Numbered from the stretch's first letter, positions 46,798-55,474 are shown. The stretch is 64,000 bases of DNA from Polynucleobacter sp. MWH-Braz-FAM2G (GCF_018687635.1 NZ_CP061300.1:1633424-1697423); one strand, 5' to 3'. Numbers and translations: made by a program. The notes: generated by a model from the letters alone, not told the origin.

Positions 46798-47775
46798 ATG
46801 CGTATTCTTCAAAACTTCTCCATCTGCGTAATTGGCCTGCTATCCATTTTTAGTGGTGCGTCATTTGCACAAAGCAATTACCCAAATAAACCCATTAATT
46901 TCATCGTGCCATACGGCGCTGGAGGTGGTTCAGATTCTCGTAGTCGTCAGATTGCCCAAAAGATGAGTGTCATTCTCAAGCAACCTATCATTGTCGACAA
47001 TAAGCCAGGGGCTGGCGGCAATATAGGTACTGAATTTATTGCTAGAGCCGCTCCAGATGGATACACCATCGGAATGGGTAACTTCGCACCCATGGCCGTT
47101 AATAAAACATTATTCGGAAATTTGCGTTACGACCCTGAGACTGATTTAACCCCCATCATATTGATAGAAAAGGGTCCTTTAGTTTTAGTAGTTAACCCAA
47201 ACTCACCATATAAAACGGTCCAAGATATCGTTGCTGCAGCTAAAGCGAAGCCTGGTGTACTTACCTTCTCTTCAGGCGGCATAGGTGGTAGCCATCAATT
47301 ATCAGCAGAATTATTCAAACAAAATGCTGGCATCGATATGATTCACGTGCCCTATAAGAGTGGGTCAGCTGGATTAACTGATCTCATGGCAGGCAATGTC
47401 ACCATGATGTTCGATCAAATGTATTCAGCAATGCCCAGCATTAAAGCTGATAAGTTGCGCCCCATTGCCATAACCAGCAAGAAGCGCTCTCCTTTATTAC
47501 CCAATGTACCCACATTCGCTGAAGCAGGCTATCCAAAAGTCGAAGTATTAAATTGGCAAGGGTTGATTGCCCCCAAAGGAACACCAAAACCAATTATTGA
47601 TAAATTAAATGCCGCAGCCAATGAAGCCCTCAAAGATCCTCAGTTAAGAGAGTTGATGCTCTCGCAAGGTAATGAGATAGGCGGAGGGAGTCCTGCCGAG
47701 TTTGCCGCCCTCATTAAAGCCGAGGCCGCCAAGTGGAGTGCGGTTGTAAAAACCGCGAATATCAAACCAGAGTAA
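46798..47775 (+). CDS. Bug/TctC-family binding protein, copy 3
   Basis: A 325-residue periplasmic binding protein. The signal peptide ends SGASFAQ near residue 25. Family signs are YPNKPINFIVPYGAGGGSDSRSRQIAQKM, the ligand loop NKPGAGGNIGTEFIARAAPDGYT and VPTFAEAGYPKVEVLNWQG. It follows the chromate transporter pair by 28 bases and ends at a strong terminator. As with the other two copies, no TctAB permease is near. Confidence 0.92.
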   Translation: MRILQNFSICVIGLLSIFSGASFAQSNYPNKPINFIVPYGAGGGSDSRSRQIAQKMSVILKQPIIVDNKPGAGGNIGTEFIARAAPDGYTIGMGNFAPMAVNKTLFGNLRYDPETDLTPIILIEKGPLVLVVNPNSPYKTVQDIVAAAKAKPGVLTFSSGGIGGSHQLSAELFKQNAGIDMIHVPYKSGSAGLTDLMAGNVTMMFDQMYSAMPSIKADKLRPIAITSKKRSPLLPNVPTFAEAGYPKVEVLNWQGLIAPKGTPKPIIDKLNAAANEALKDPQLRELMLSQGNEIGGGSPAEFAALIKAEAAKWSAVVKTANIKPE

Positions 47776-47796
47776 AGATGTAAATCGACAAGAACA

Positions 47797-47823
47797 TTAG
47801 GGGCTCTAAGCCCCTAATTTTAT
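47797..47823 (+). terminator. Rho-independent terminator between Bug copy 3 and crcB
   Basis: TTAGGGGCT (47797-47805), loop CTA, AGCCCCTAA (47809-47817), then TTTTATTT. It ends the plus-strand gene and may also serve crcB, whose stop codon lies at 47820. Confidence 0.9.
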
Positions 47824-48197
47824 TTGAGCGCTTGATAAGTCAAAATACCCAGGAAAGTAAGTACAAGTGAGCCAATCAGGTGCAACAAAGCAGTACCCAA
47901 CGCCCAAGTAAACTCTCCACGCTGAATAAAACCAACCACCTCAGCAGAAAAACTAGAGAAAGTGGTAAGACCCCCTAAGAAGCCAGTCACTACCAACAAG
48001 CGCCATTCTGGTGACAGCTGCGGATTATTTCCAAAAAACGCAACAGCAAGTCCTACTAGGTAGCCGCCCACCAAATTTGAAATCAGAGTTCCCATAGGAA
48101 TAACTGAAGCAAAACCCACAGTTAAGAAATTAAATCCCGCTCTTAGCAAAGCCCCTAGACCTGCGCCAAAGAAGATTGCAAGGATAGATACCCACAT
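47820..48197 (-). CDS. crcB: Fluoride efflux transporter CrcB/Fluc
   Basis: A 125-residue membrane protein that exports fluoride as a dual-topology dimer. Visible are LGALLRAGFNF near residue 14, the pore Asn in GTLISNLVGGYLVGLA near 36 and GGLTTFSSFSAEVV near 74, with the Phe-box residues. Four hydrophobic helices are seen. It follows the dioxygenase gene by 10 bases, so there is no room for a fluoride riboswitch directly upstream. Confidence 0.94.
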   Translation of the reverse strand: MWVSILAIFFGAGLGALLRAGFNFLTVGFASVIPMGTLISNLVGGYLVGLAVAFFGNNPQLSPEWRLLVVTGFLGGLTTFSSFSAEVVGFIQRGEFTWALGTALLHLIGSLVLTFLGILTYQALK

Positions 48198-48207
48198 AGT
48201 CCGCTCT

Positions 48208-48987
48208 TTATTGAATGGAAAAACCCAGCATGCTGATTGAACTCATTTCAATTCCATCAATAAATACTTTGGCGCGCTCATCTTCTTGCTGTAAAGCCAA
48301 AGTGTATAAAGCGGGCCAATAGTGCTCTGCAGTTGGAATTGATAAATGAGCTGCTTCACCATAGCGCCCCCAATCAATCAGCTGATCATGATGATTTGCA
48401 TGAATTTCAGAGGCAAAAAATTCATTGAAGTCTTTTGCCCAAGGATACGGCTCTGCCCCATCTTGCCAATGAATAGTGCGCAAGTTATGAACGATATTAC
48501 CGCTAGACAAAATCAATATATTTTCATCTCGTAAAGGGCGAAGTTGTTTGGCTAACTCGTAATGCTCCCTTGCAGACATTGAGCCATCCAGACTTAACTG
48601 CACTACTGGTACATCAGCATTGGGGTAGATATATTTCAGAATCGACCAAGCCCCATGATCGATGCCCCACTCATTTTCTTCGAGCACTACGGGGACGCTC
48701 AATAACTCTTGAACGCGATCAGCTAAAGCAGGGCTTCCTGGCGCTGGATATTGAATATCAAATAGCGCCTGAGGAAAGCCGCCAAAATCGTGAATAGTTT
48801 TTGGATTTTTCATTGCAGTAACCCAAGTTCCTCGAGTTACCCAATGCGCAGAAATTACTAGGACAGCGTCAGGACGCTTTAATGACTTTCCAAGAGCCGT
48901 CCATGCCGCGGTATAGCGATTAGGCTCTATGGCATACATCGGACTGCCATGGCCAGCAAATACTGCAGGTTGGCGATGGCTAGTCAT
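48208..48987 (-). CDS. ygiD: 4,5-DOPA-extradiol-dioxygenase family protein (YgiD-like)
   Basis: A LigB-superfamily ring-opening dioxygenase of 259 residues. The iron or zinc ligands are seen in FAGHGSPMYAIEPN near residue 10 and LVISAHWVTRGTWV near 43, with ENEWGIDHGAWSILKYIYP near 112 and ILILSSGNIVHNLR near 156. E. coli YgiD opens DOPA in vitro, but its natural substrate is unknown. It is upstream of crcB in one unit. Confidence 0.9.
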   Translation of the reverse strand: MTSHRQPAVFAGHGSPMYAIEPNRYTAAWTALGKSLKRPDAVLVISAHWVTRGTWVTAMKNPKTIHDFGGFPQALFDIQYPAPGSPALADRVQELLSVPVVLEENEWGIDHGAWSILKYIYPNADVPVVQLSLDGSMSAREHYELAKQLRPLRDENILILSSGNIVHNLRTIHWQDGAEPYPWAKDFNEFFASEIHANHHDQLIDWGRYGEAAHLSIPTAEHYWPALYTLALQQEDERAKVFIDGIEMSSISMLGFSIQ

Positions 48988-48996
48988 TGATACTGA

Positions 48997-49134
48997 TTAA
49001 CCGAATACGTAACCTGTATGAGCCGCAACCAATGCGAACAAAATAGCCAAGCTGGTGGCAGCTGCCAACATGATGATCAGAGTGATGATCTTTTTATTAA
49101 CTTCTTCTTTAGATTCGTTATGCCATTCGTTCAT
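48997..49134 (-). CDS. Small single-helix membrane protein (45 residues)
   Basis: A short frame that starts ATG at 49134 and has AGAGGA eight bases upstream. The product is MNEWHNESKEEVNKKIITLI followed by a hydrophobic helix (IMLAAATSLAILFALVAA) and ends HTGYVFG. A charged N-terminus and one membrane span suggest a small inner-membrane protein with its N-terminus in the cytosol. I recognise no family. It lies nine bases upstream of the dioxygenase start in the same direction and may be its first partner. Confidence 0.65.
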   Translation of the reverse strand: MNEWHNESKEEVNKKIITLIIMLAAATSLAILFALVAAHTGYVFG

Positions 49135-49178
49135 GCTAAATCCTCTGTAAACACATTAATGAATAGTGTAATTATCCA

Positions 49179-49346
49179 CTATCGACCGCGACCAGCCTTA
49201 CGCATCATACCTTTTCCCCCGCCAAAGCCTGCCTGAGGCCTTCCTGCTGGGCCAGGAGGTCCTTTTGGAGCAGGTGGACGGGCTGGAGGCTTAGCAATTG
49301 CGGCTTTAATCGGGTTTTTTGATTCAGGTTTCTTTTCGTCTGTCAC
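49179..49346 (-). CDS. Small basic Pro/Gly-rich protein (55 residues)
   Basis: A short frame starting with GTG at 49346, with AGGAG six bases upstream. The product begins MTDEKKPESKNPIKAAIAKP, then is rich in Pro, Ala and Gly (PARPPAPKGPPGPAGRPQAG) and ends GGGKGMMRKAGRGR. It is basic, disordered and has no cysteine. The strong ribosome site and sensible codon use favour a real gene. I recognise no family; a nucleic-acid-binding or chaperone-like role would be a guess. It is divergent from the M50 protease gene. Confidence 0.6.
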   Translation of the reverse strand: MTDEKKPESKNPIKAAIAKPPARPPAPKGPPGPAGRPQAGFGGGKGMMRKAGRGR

Positions 49347-49374
49347 TTTGAGCTCCTATGGATATCATATTGCC

Positions 49375-50037
49375 ATGATTACCGACTATTCTATCCAAGC
49401 CGTCGCCATTAATGCGATTCCCTTGATTTTTGCCATCACCATCCATGAGGCAGCCCATGGTTATGCTGCCCGTAAATTTGGGGATAACACTGCCTACATG
49501 CTGGGGCGGGTAAGCCTAAACCCAGCGAAACACATAGATCCTGTGGGCACCATTCTGATTCCCCTAGTACTCTTACTGACTGGATCACCCTTTTTAGTGG
49601 GGTACGCCAAACCAGTACCGGTTAATTTTGGACGCCTCAGAAATCCGAGGATCGACTCCATTTGGGTGGCCTTAGCAGGCCCTGGTTCTAATTTCATACA
49701 AGCGCTTATTTGGGCGATATTCTTGATAACGCTCTTGGGCTTTGGCATCAATGAGAAGTTTTTCACCTCCATGGCTCAAGCCGGTATCCTTTGGAATCTG
49801 GGCTTGTTAGTGTTTAACCTGTTCCCACTACCTCCACTAGATGGAGGCCGCATTCTCTCCAGCTTATTACCCCCACGCCAATCCATTGCCTTCGGAAAAA
49901 TTGAGCCATGGGGATTTTTTATCGTCCTTGGCTTGGTATTTACAGGTGTCATTGGCAATCTTTGGATGGAGCCCTTAATGGCTTTTTTTAAAGGGGTCAT
50001 CTACCTGATCACCTACCCACTGCAAATGCTTTTTTAA
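49375..50037 (+). CDS. Site-2 protease family (M50) membrane metalloprotease
   Basis: A 220-residue polytopic membrane protein. The zinc site is FAITIHEAAHGYAARKFGD near residue 17 (HExxH), and the second ligand is in LFNLFPLPPLDGGRILSSLLP near 145. This is the short, PDZ-free form found beside housekeeping genes in many bacteria. Its substrate is unknown. I chose the ATG at 49375; an upstream frame start at 49348 would precede the natural N-terminus by nine residues. Confidence 0.9.
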   Translation: MITDYSIQAVAINAIPLIFAITIHEAAHGYAARKFGDNTAYMLGRVSLNPAKHIDPVGTILIPLVLLLTGSPFLVGYAKPVPVNFGRLRNPRIDSIWVALAGPGSNFIQALIWAIFLITLLGFGINEKFFTSMAQAGILWNLGLLVFNLFPLPPLDGGRILSSLLPPRQSIAFGKIEPWGFFIVLGLVFTGVIGNLWMEPLMAFFKGVIYLITYPLQMLF

Positions 50038-50124
50038 ACTAGTTGTGCATTCTCATTCCTTCTGGAGTATGCTGACCAAACGCTATGTGACTTCCATCAA
50101 CCAATTGATCTCAAGGGGATTTCC

Positions 50125-50577
50125 ATGAAACTGCAGAAAATTTTATCTATCAGTACGGCCAGTGTTTTAACGATTAGCGCAGGAGTAGCATTGGCGCAAT
50201 TTCAAAAACCAGAAGATGCCATTAAATACCGTCAGAGCGCATTTACGGTAATGGCCAATTCTTTTGGAAAAATTGGTGCTGTTGTTAAGGGCGAAGCCCC
50301 TTACAACAAAGATGAAGTCGCCAAGAATGCCGCAATTGTTGCAATGATGTCCACACTCCCATGGCAGGCTTTTGGTCCGGGCACTGAAGGTGGAAAAGCG
50401 CAATCAGATGTTTGGTCCGACAACGCTAAATTTAAAGCCGCTTCAGAAAAAATGCAGTTAGCCGTTGCAGATCTCAATAAAGCCGCTCAGTCCGGCGATC
50501 TAGAAAGTATCAAGAAGTCATTTGGTGCGGCAGGTGCAACTTGCAAAGGTTGTCATGATGATTTCAAGAAAAAATAA
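50125..50577 (+). CDS. Cytochrome c' (class II cytochrome c)
   Basis: A periplasmic four-helix haem protein of 150 residues. The signal peptide ends AGVALA near residue 24. The haem site is near the C-terminus, CKGCHDDFKKK, as in class II. Helices such as YRQSAFTVMANSFGKIGAVVKG are typical. Cytochromes c' bind NO or CO and may protect the cell. The stop codon TAA touches the TTA of the opposed cytochrome b gene with no base between. Confidence 0.92.
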   Translation: MKLQKILSISTASVLTISAGVALAQFQKPEDAIKYRQSAFTVMANSFGKIGAVVKGEAPYNKDEVAKNAAIVAMMSTLPWQAFGPGTEGGKAQSDVWSDNAKFKAASEKMQLAVADLNKAAQSGDLESIKKSFGAAGATCKGCHDDFKKK

Positions 50578-51258
50578 TTACTTGCTAATCAAATAACCTA
50601 CCGCTACTGCAATTAAACTCAATAGCAAAAGCGCAAGACCCCGTTGTAACACTCCATCCTTGGAGGCTTGACCCAAGTCATTAGGCAAATAATTTGCCTC
50701 CTCACTTGGGTCAATTTCTTTATCGCCACTGATCATGGGCTTGATTAAGTTTTCACCCTTAAATTTTTTGTAATACCAAATCGCCGCGATATGAATCGTA
50801 ATAAGGGTCAGAATCACTACCTGGTTACCCTCATGAATTTCAGATAAAAACGAGCCAACTGAATCAGACACATATTTCGCTAAAGGCCCCTGGAATGACA
50901 CCTCATCATCCACAAATAAGCCAGTAATCACTTGGACACATAAGACAAAAAGTAAAGCAAAAACAGATAGTGCTCCCAAGGGGTTATGCCCAAGAACACG
51001 GGGGGAGGTTCCATTCAAGTAATTGAGAATCGCTTCTTTGTTGGGGAAAAATGAAGCAAAACGCGCATGCCTAGAGCCAATAAAGCCCCAGACAATTCTG
51101 AAAATCAGCAAGACCAAAATACTGTAGCCACAGTAGGCGTGCCATTGAACAAATTCATCACCCATATTGATGGTGATGAAACTTCCAGCTATACAAAAGA
51201 CTAGTAGCCAATGAAAGAGACGGATCGGCAAATCCCAAACACGGATAATTTTTTTCAT
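50578..51258 (-). CDS. Cytochrome b561 family (Ni/Fe-hydrogenase cytochrome-b-like) protein
   Basis: A 226-residue membrane di-haem cytochrome b. It starts with the signature VWDLPIRLFHWLLVFCIAGSFI, and further His ligands are in VQWHAYCGYSILVLLIFRIVWGFIGSRHARF and ILTLITIHIAAIWYY. There is a last hydrophobic helix at the C-terminus. It may pass electrons between the quinone pool and the neighbouring cytochrome c', as such pairs are common; the two genes converge. Confidence 0.9.
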   Translation of the reverse strand: MKKIIRVWDLPIRLFHWLLVFCIAGSFITINMGDEFVQWHAYCGYSILVLLIFRIVWGFIGSRHARFASFFPNKEAILNYLNGTSPRVLGHNPLGALSVFALLFVLCVQVITGLFVDDEVSFQGPLAKYVSDSVGSFLSEIHEGNQVVILTLITIHIAAIWYYKKFKGENLIKPMISGDKEIDPSEEANYLPNDLGQASKDGVLQRGLALLLLSLIAVAVGYLISK

Positions 51259-51302
51259 ACCTCAAGGATAAAGCAGCTTCTCCCTTACACTAAAAGAAAT
51301 TC

Positions 51303-52508
51303 ATGAATCCTGGCAAATCTTTTAGAACTCTACTGATCTATCGCATTGGCGCAACGCTGAGCTATCAAATTACGATGGTTGCGGTAGGTTGGCATCTTTA
51401 CGAGATCACCAATAGCGTTGTTTCTCTAGGCTTAATTGGTCTTGCAGAGCTAGTTCCCTACTTTGTATTAGCCCTATATGCTGGTCATGCAGTTGATCAT
51501 TACTCTCGAAAATGGATAGCTGCAATTGCCTGTCTCATACATATTGCAGTAGGCTTGTTTTTAACAGTTATCGCACTAGACTGGATTTCCCCTCCAGTGC
51601 CACTGATCTACACTGCGGTAGCTTTTATTGGCGTCGGTCGTGCTTTACTAAGACCATCCTATCAAGCGCTTTTTGGGCAAATCATCCCAAGAGATCAACT
51701 TCCACGCTACACAGCATATGCAACTTCTGCTTTTCAAATTTGCGTCGTGGCAGGGCCTGGATTGGGTGGACTCATGATCGGCTTTGCGGGATTGGAGTGG
51801 ACTTACTTGCTTGCCGCTTTATGTGGGGCGATTGGCTTATATGGGATTACCTTTATTACTGCCGCACAAGAAAAAAATAGTGGCTTACCTCACCAATTCT
51901 TGAAAAGCTTTTTAGAAGGCTTTCATTACGTCAGAAAACATGAATTGATCTTAGGGATCATGGCACTTGATATGTTTGCCGTTCTCTTTGGTGGTGCAGT
52001 TTCTATTCTTCCAGCATTTGTTAAAGAGGTGCTCGATGCGGGACCAGAAACTTTAGGAATATTGCGCGCTGCACCCGCGGCAGGAGCGGTGATAACAGGA
52101 ATGTACCTAGCTCGCCATCCCATCCTAACCAATTCGGGAAGACATCTTCTCCTTTCCGTTGCAGGATTTGGGGCAGCTATTATCGCCTTCGGAATTTCTA
52201 GCAATTTGTGGCTATGTGCCTTCTTCCTGTTTGCATCTGGATTTTTTGATACTGTATCTGTCGTGATTCGAGGAAGCATCATGCAACTGACGACCCCAGA
52301 TCATATGCGCGGCAGAATTAGCGCCATCAATGGAATCTTTATCGGCTCATCGAATGAGTTGGGCGCTCTCGAATCTGGTATTGCGGCTAGCTTAATGGGT
52401 TTGGTGCCATCAATTGTCTTTGGTGGAGTAGCAACGATTGTCGTCGTATTAATAACGCATCGCCTTGCTCCACACCTTAGCAAGCTTCATCTAAAAGATA
52501 TTTCTTAA
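51303..52508 (+). CDS. MFS transporter, EntS-like exporter
   Basis: A 401-residue major-facilitator protein with about 12 hydrophobic helices. It belongs to the MFS_3 (EntS-like) group, judged by the start FRTLLIYRIGATLSYQITMVAVGWHLYE, the segment GHAVDHYSRKWIAAI in the first loop and TPDHMRGRISAINGIFIGSSNELGALESG late in the protein. EntS exports enterobactin, but no siderophore gene is nearby, so the substrate is open. It appears to be a single-gene unit. Confidence 0.88.
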   Translation: MNPGKSFRTLLIYRIGATLSYQITMVAVGWHLYEITNSVVSLGLIGLAELVPYFVLALYAGHAVDHYSRKWIAAIACLIHIAVGLFLTVIALDWISPPVPLIYTAVAFIGVGRALLRPSYQALFGQIIPRDQLPRYTAYATSAFQICVVAGPGLGGLMIGFAGLEWTYLLAALCGAIGLYGITFITAAQEKNSGLPHQFLKSFLEGFHYVRKHELILGIMALDMFAVLFGGAVSILPAFVKEVLDAGPETLGILRAAPAAGAVITGMYLARHPILTNSGRHLLLSVAGFGAAIIAFGISSNLWLCAFFLFASGFFDTVSVVIRGSIMQLTTPDHMRGRISAINGIFIGSSNELGALESGIAASLMGLVPSIVFGGVATIVVVLITHRLAPHLSKLHLKDIS

Positions 52509-52549
52509 GCCCCCTAGATATACCAACTTAAAACTTAACTGTTCACTTG

Positions 52550-53491
52550 CTATTTAATTTTTGGTAAATCTTTCTGGATAATTTTTAATCCAGCACGCAA
52601 TGCTTCTTGGTAGCGCTCTCGTTCTGCTTTTATTGACTCAGCAGTCCAAGTAAAAAATCCCTCGCCAGTCTTCATACCAAACTTACCACTTGCAATGCGA
52701 TCACTTAGGCATTTCGCTATTGTCGGAGAATTATTTAATGTGGGATAAATAGTTGCCCCACCAGCGCCGTGCACTTCTAGACCAGCATGATCTCTTTGCA
52801 TCGCTGGCCCTGCCGCTATATAACGAAAGCCAAATCCAAACCGCACTGCCTTATCAATATCTTCAGGAGTGCATATACCCGCATCAACCATAGCAAAGGC
52901 CTCACGCGAAAGCGCATGCTGCAATCGATTCGCCAAGAATCCAGGAAGATCTTTTTTGACGGTGACTGGCACCATGCCACACGCTGTCATCAAACGTGAA
53001 AGACTTTCACCAACCATTGGTGAAGTCTTTTCACCATAAACAACTTCCACACAAGGCACTAAATGGGCAGGCATAAAGAAATGCAAACCAATCATTCTGG
53101 CTGCTGTCTTTAATCCGCTTGCAATCTCACTGATAGGAAAACTTGTACTATTGCTCGCCAATACCGCTTCCGGCTTTGCATACTTCTCCAGCTTGGCAAA
53201 TAACTCTCGCTTGATATCCAAGCGCTCTGGGACGCACTCAATTACTAAATCGATATCAGACCAATCTACTTCTTCAAGCGTTCCTGCAACACTAAGAAGA
53301 TGAACACGGTGCTCATAACCAAGTTCAGCCATCGTATTGGCGAAGTAATCGGGCAATAGCGCACGTCGTTCTGTTGTTGGTTCAACCACTTGTACCGCGC
53401 AACCGCCGCGAGCACATACCGCCGCAACATCTGCGCCCATAGTGCCGCCCCCGACAATGACCACCTTCGTTTCGGCTGGGGTAAATAACAT
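52550..53491 (-). CDS. 3-hydroxyacyl-CoA dehydrogenase NAD-binding domain protein, copy A
   Basis: A 313-residue short enzyme of the HADH / L-gulonate 3-dehydrogenase type. The NAD motif is VVIVGGGTMGADVAAVCARGG near residue 10; the active site includes ASNSTSFPISEIASG near 115 and IGLHFFMPAHLVPCVEVVYG near 138 with the catalytic His and Glu. The end domain has KKDLPGFLANRLQHALSREA. MPAH replaces the usual NPA, as in gulonate- or carnitine-like enzymes, so the substrate may be a free hydroxyacid. It is divergent from a 2-hydroxyacid dehydrogenase gene. Confidence 0.88.
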   Translation of the reverse strand: MLFTPAETKVVIVGGGTMGADVAAVCARGGCAVQVVEPTTERRALLPDYFANTMAELGYEHRVHLLSVAGTLEEVDWSDIDLVIECVPERLDIKRELFAKLEKYAKPEAVLASNSTSFPISEIASGLKTAARMIGLHFFMPAHLVPCVEVVYGEKTSPMVGESLSRLMTACGMVPVTVKKDLPGFLANRLQHALSREAFAMVDAGICTPEDIDKAVRFGFGFRYIAAGPAMQRDHAGLEVHGAGGATIYPTLNNSPTIAKCLSDRIASGKFGMKTGEGFFTWTAESIKAERERYQEALRAGLKIIQKDLPKIK

Positions 53492-53575
53492 GCATTTCTC
53501 CTAAAGGGCTGCGGACTTTTTCTTAAAAATCCTCTTACAATGAGGCCATTATTCCAATAAAAAAGTTAGTGAGAC

Positions 53576-54505
53576 ATGATCCCCGTCAATTCGGTGCTGC
53601 AGGTCGGCCATTTCCCTGAAATTATGCAGGCAGAGATTGATCGTCGCCTTAGTCCTGCTCGCCATTTAGATATTCACGCAGCTCCCCCTGTTGGCAATTT
53701 TCAAGCGGTTTTGATTCGCTCCAACCTCAAGCTTCCAGAAGATCTTCTTAGACAAATCCCAAGCATACGGATGGTAGCAACCTGCGGGGTTGGCTACGAT
53801 AACCTTCCCTTGGACTATCTAAAGGAACATGGGATTAAGGCGAGCAATACGCCTGGTGTTCTTAACGATGCCGTTTGTGAGCTTGCAGTAGGAATGATGT
53901 TGGCCCTACTACGCAAGCTTCCTGAGGCGCAGGAGTACGTTAAAAGTGCCGCTTGGTCTAAGGCTCCTTTTAAGCTGACCACCACCCTTGCTGGGAAACG
54001 CATTGGTATTGTAGGTATGGGTCGTATTGGACAAGATCTCGCAAAACGTTTAGAGCCCTTTAAGGTTGAAATTGCGTATTCGGGACCACATAAAAAAACC
54101 TTACCGTATACCTATTATCAAAATATTCAGGATTTAGCCAAAGCATGTGATGTCTTATTTTTAGCTTGCCCTGCTACAGCCGAGACTAATCAGCTCGTAA
54201 ATAGTGAAGTCTTAGAGGCATTGGGCCCAGCTGGCTACTTAATCAATATTGCACGAGGGAGCGTCGTAGATGAAAACGCCCTTTTAGATGCACTGCAACA
54301 TAAAAAAATTGCCGGCGCCGCATTGGATGTTTTTGAAAACGAACCTAATCCAAACGCCGCTTTTTTAAATCTTGATAATGTATTGTTAACACCCCACATT
54401 GGTAGTGCTACCTCGGAAACACGGATAGCCATGACGAATTTAGCTGTAGATAATTTAGAAGCCTTCTTTAAACAACAACCACTTCCTTCAGAAGTAAATA
54501 ACTAA
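53576..54505 (+). CDS. 2-hydroxyacid dehydrogenase (glyoxylate/hydroxypyruvate reductase type)
   Basis: A 309-residue NAD(P)-dependent enzyme. The Rossmann motif is IGIVGMGRIGQDLAKRLEPF near residue 143, and the catalytic Arg, Glu and His lie in INIARGSVVDENAL, DVFENEPNPN and LLTPHIGSAT. The N-terminal part has TCGVGYDNLPLDYLKEHGI, as in GhrB/GyaR and 2-ketogluconate reductases. It starts a plus-strand run with a lyase gene (11 bases later) and the TAXI-TRAP genes. Confidence 0.9.
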   Translation: MIPVNSVLQVGHFPEIMQAEIDRRLSPARHLDIHAAPPVGNFQAVLIRSNLKLPEDLLRQIPSIRMVATCGVGYDNLPLDYLKEHGIKASNTPGVLNDAVCELAVGMMLALLRKLPEAQEYVKSAAWSKAPFKLTTTLAGKRIGIVGMGRIGQDLAKRLEPFKVEIAYSGPHKKTLPYTYYQNIQDLAKACDVLFLACPATAETNQLVNSEVLEALGPAGYLINIARGSVVDENALLDALQHKKIAGAALDVFENEPNPNAAFLNLDNVLLTPHIGSATSETRIAMTNLAVDNLEAFFKQQPLPSEVNN

Positions 54506-54516
54506 ATGGAGCCAGT

Positions 54517-55443
54517 ATGACGATTTCTCTGCACCCTTCCACCTTACCTGCGGTGTTATCACCTGTACTGACACCATTTAAGGCAGACGGCAGCCCAGAT
54601 GCTCCAAAGCTTTTAAAGCAGTGTCAATGGCTTGAAGCCAATGGTGTTGGGCAAGCAATCTTTGGTACGAATTCTGAAGCGAATTCAATGTCTGCCCCAC
54701 AAAAAATGAGTACCTTAACCGCATTAATTGAAGGCGGTCTCAATCCAGAACATATGATGCCAGGCACAGGCGCCACCTCTATTGATGCAACCGTCAACAT
54801 GACACGCCATGCAGTCAATCACAAATGTGCGGGCGTACTTATGTTGCCGCCTTTCTACTATAAGGATGTTTCTGATGATGGTCTGTTTGCTTATTTTTCT
54901 GAAGTGATTCAAAAAATAGGTAGCACTGCACTACAGATCTATATCTACAACATTCCACCAGTAACTAAGATTAATTTGAGCCTCTCATTGCTTGAGCGCT
55001 TAACAAAAGAATATCCAAAAACTGTCGTAGGCATGAAGGATAGCTCTGGCGATTGGTCTTACACTGAATCCGTCATTAAATTACTCGCTCCTTCTGGTTT
55101 CCGTGTTTATGCGGGTAGCGAAGTATTTTTAATGCGTGCCTTACGTGCTGGTGGCGTGGGCTGCATTTCAGCTACTGCCAATGTGAACCCGAAGGCAATC
55201 GCAGATCTTGCCGCTCATTGGAGAGAATCTAATGCTGATGATCGCCAAGCAAGCTTAGATCAAGTACGCGGAGTTTTTGCAAAGTATCAAATGATTGCAG
55301 GCATGAAAACTGCTGTAGCACATTACAGTAAAGACCCAGAGTGGCTCAGAGTTCGCCCACCACTAATGCAATTAAGTGCTGAGCAACAAGCTCAACTACT
55401 CAGCGAGTTACAACAGATTAACTTCAGTATGCCTGGTCTGTAA
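54517..55443 (+). CDS. Dihydrodipicolinate synthase (DapA) family lyase
   Basis: A class I aldolase-type TIM barrel of 308 residues. The Schiff-base lysine is in KTVVGMKDSSGDWSYTE near residue 172, and the Tyr of the family is in QIYIYNIPPVTK near 146. The pyruvate carboxylate site, normally GTTGE, reads GTNSEANSMS near 48, so a true DapA is unlikely. Context with a hydroxyacid dehydrogenase and a TRAP transporter suggests a keto-deoxy sugar-acid or similar lyase. Confidence 0.9.
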   Translation: MTISLHPSTLPAVLSPVLTPFKADGSPDAPKLLKQCQWLEANGVGQAIFGTNSEANSMSAPQKMSTLTALIEGGLNPEHMMPGTGATSIDATVNMTRHAVNHKCAGVLMLPPFYYKDVSDDGLFAYFSEVIQKIGSTALQIYIYNIPPVTKINLSLSLLERLTKEYPKTVVGMKDSSGDWSYTESVIKLLAPSGFRVYAGSEVFLMRALRAGGVGCISATANVNPKAIADLAAHWRESNADDRQASLDQVRGVFAKYQMIAGMKTAVAHYSKDPEWLRVRPPLMQLSAEQQAQLLSELQQINFSMPGL

Positions 55444-55474
55444 TATAAAAATAAACAATTCCTAGGAGACAACA

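Noticed and set aside
48198..48207. A fluoride riboswitch upstream of crcB.
   Set aside because: Only 10 bases lie between the dioxygenase stop and the crcB start, so there is no room.
49018..49236. A plus-strand frame of 72 codons.
   Set aside because: It lies opposite the two small minus-strand genes, has no ribosome site and an odd composition.
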